Below are positions 63,862-64,000 of a stretch of 64,000 nucleotides of DNA, piece after piece (the stretch's first letter is position 1; each line of letters begins with the position of its first letter). Made by a program: the position numbers and the translations under genes. Location of the stretch: NCBI RefSeq assembly GCF_022664535.1, contig NZ_JAKUJY010000002.1, forward strand, positions 244,142 through 308,141, in the 5' to 3' direction. The notes beneath the pieces are model-generated. The model made no database searches and was not told the DNA's origin. It saw only the letters and a program-made list of their open reading frames with translations. The DNA is from Sphingobium trunci. GTDB taxonomy: Bacteria > Pseudomonadota > Alphaproteobacteria > Sphingomonadales > Sphingomonadaceae.

Positions 63862-63905
63862 CCTCCCCATCGAGAGATGGGGAGGGGGACCATGCGAAGC
63901 ATGGT
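63862..63905. repeat. Two-hairpin intergenic repeat
   Basis: CCTCCCCATC-GAGA-GATGGGGAGG is a perfect 10-bp stem; it is followed by ACCATGC-GAA-GCATGGT, a perfect 7-bp stem. The pair lies after the DUF2842 gene and runs on to further GC-rich palindromic bases to the window end (63829-64000), in which no gene is seen. It resembles a dispersed REP-type unit and could help end transcription. Confidence 0.65.
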
Positions 63906-64000
63906 AGAGGGGAAATGGCACGACATCCACCGTTCCTCCCACCAGCGTCCGGCCATCCCCCTCGCACGCCATCCCGCAAGGGGATTTTTACGTCCAATAT

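Overview
The window is high-GC DNA, very probably from a sphingomonad (Alphaproteobacteria, Sphingomonadaceae). The evidence is a circularly permuted two-piece tmRNA gene with tag ANDNEALALAA, an exosortase-A (XrtA)-type exopolysaccharide cluster, a contiguous nuoA-N operon followed by birA, coaX and the RNase J gene, small alphaproteobacterial proteins of the DUF1467 and DUF2842 types, and tkt-gap-pgk-fba in one direction. No plasmid, prophage, transposase or CRISPR signature was found, so this looks like chromosome.

Layout. 1-12060: part of an XrtA/PEP-CTERM-associated exopolysaccharide locus. Export lipoprotein, chain-length protein, tyrosine kinase, outer-membrane barrel, ATPase, polysaccharide deacetylase and a FemAB-like protein (cut by the left edge) run leftward. 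A ligase/PLP-decarboxylase pair also runs leftward, and a GNAT-acetyltransferase/acyl-carrier-protein pair diverges from it. The exosortase itself is not in the window. 12115-17309: trxB, then the four-gene Anbu cluster (circularly permuted ATP-grasp, alpha-E, transglutaminase, proteasome-like Anbu). 17511-17587: tRNA with CAU anticodon. 17688-29742: a complete type II secretion operon (gspC-N plus the prepilin peptidase gspO). 29926-33614: a 2OG-Fe(II) oxygenase, a CYTH-CHAD protein, tmRNA, an NRDE/TANGO2 protein and a DUF1467 protein. 33626-51621: rnj, coaX, birA and nuoN-nuoA, with an extra low-GC membrane-protein gene between nuoD and nuoE. 51752-55808: inositol monophosphatase family protein, efp, an M23 peptidase with an L,D-transpeptidase, and thiE. 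55884-62077: a DUF72 protein and the glycolysis/pentose genes. 62262-63828: a small coiled-coil protein, zapA, 6S RNA, 5-formyl-THF cyclo-ligase and a DUF2842 protein.

Most adjacent genes overlap by ATGA/GTGA-type start-stop junctions, so the window is read as a few long, translationally coupled operons.

The most unusual signals are these. (1) The prepilin leaders of gspG and gspH are each built from three tandem 33-nt units that re-encode the cleavage-site motif, and the gspG leader also contains a palindromic intergenic-type element, giving an apparent 79-residue leader. (2) A roughly 46% GC orphan gene for a two-helix membrane protein is coupled on both sides inside the nuo operon. (3) A Fur-like 7-1-7 palindrome lies upstream of nuoA. 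(4) birA appears to start at CTG. Everything here comes from reading the sequence; family names come from motif and context recognition, not from database searches.
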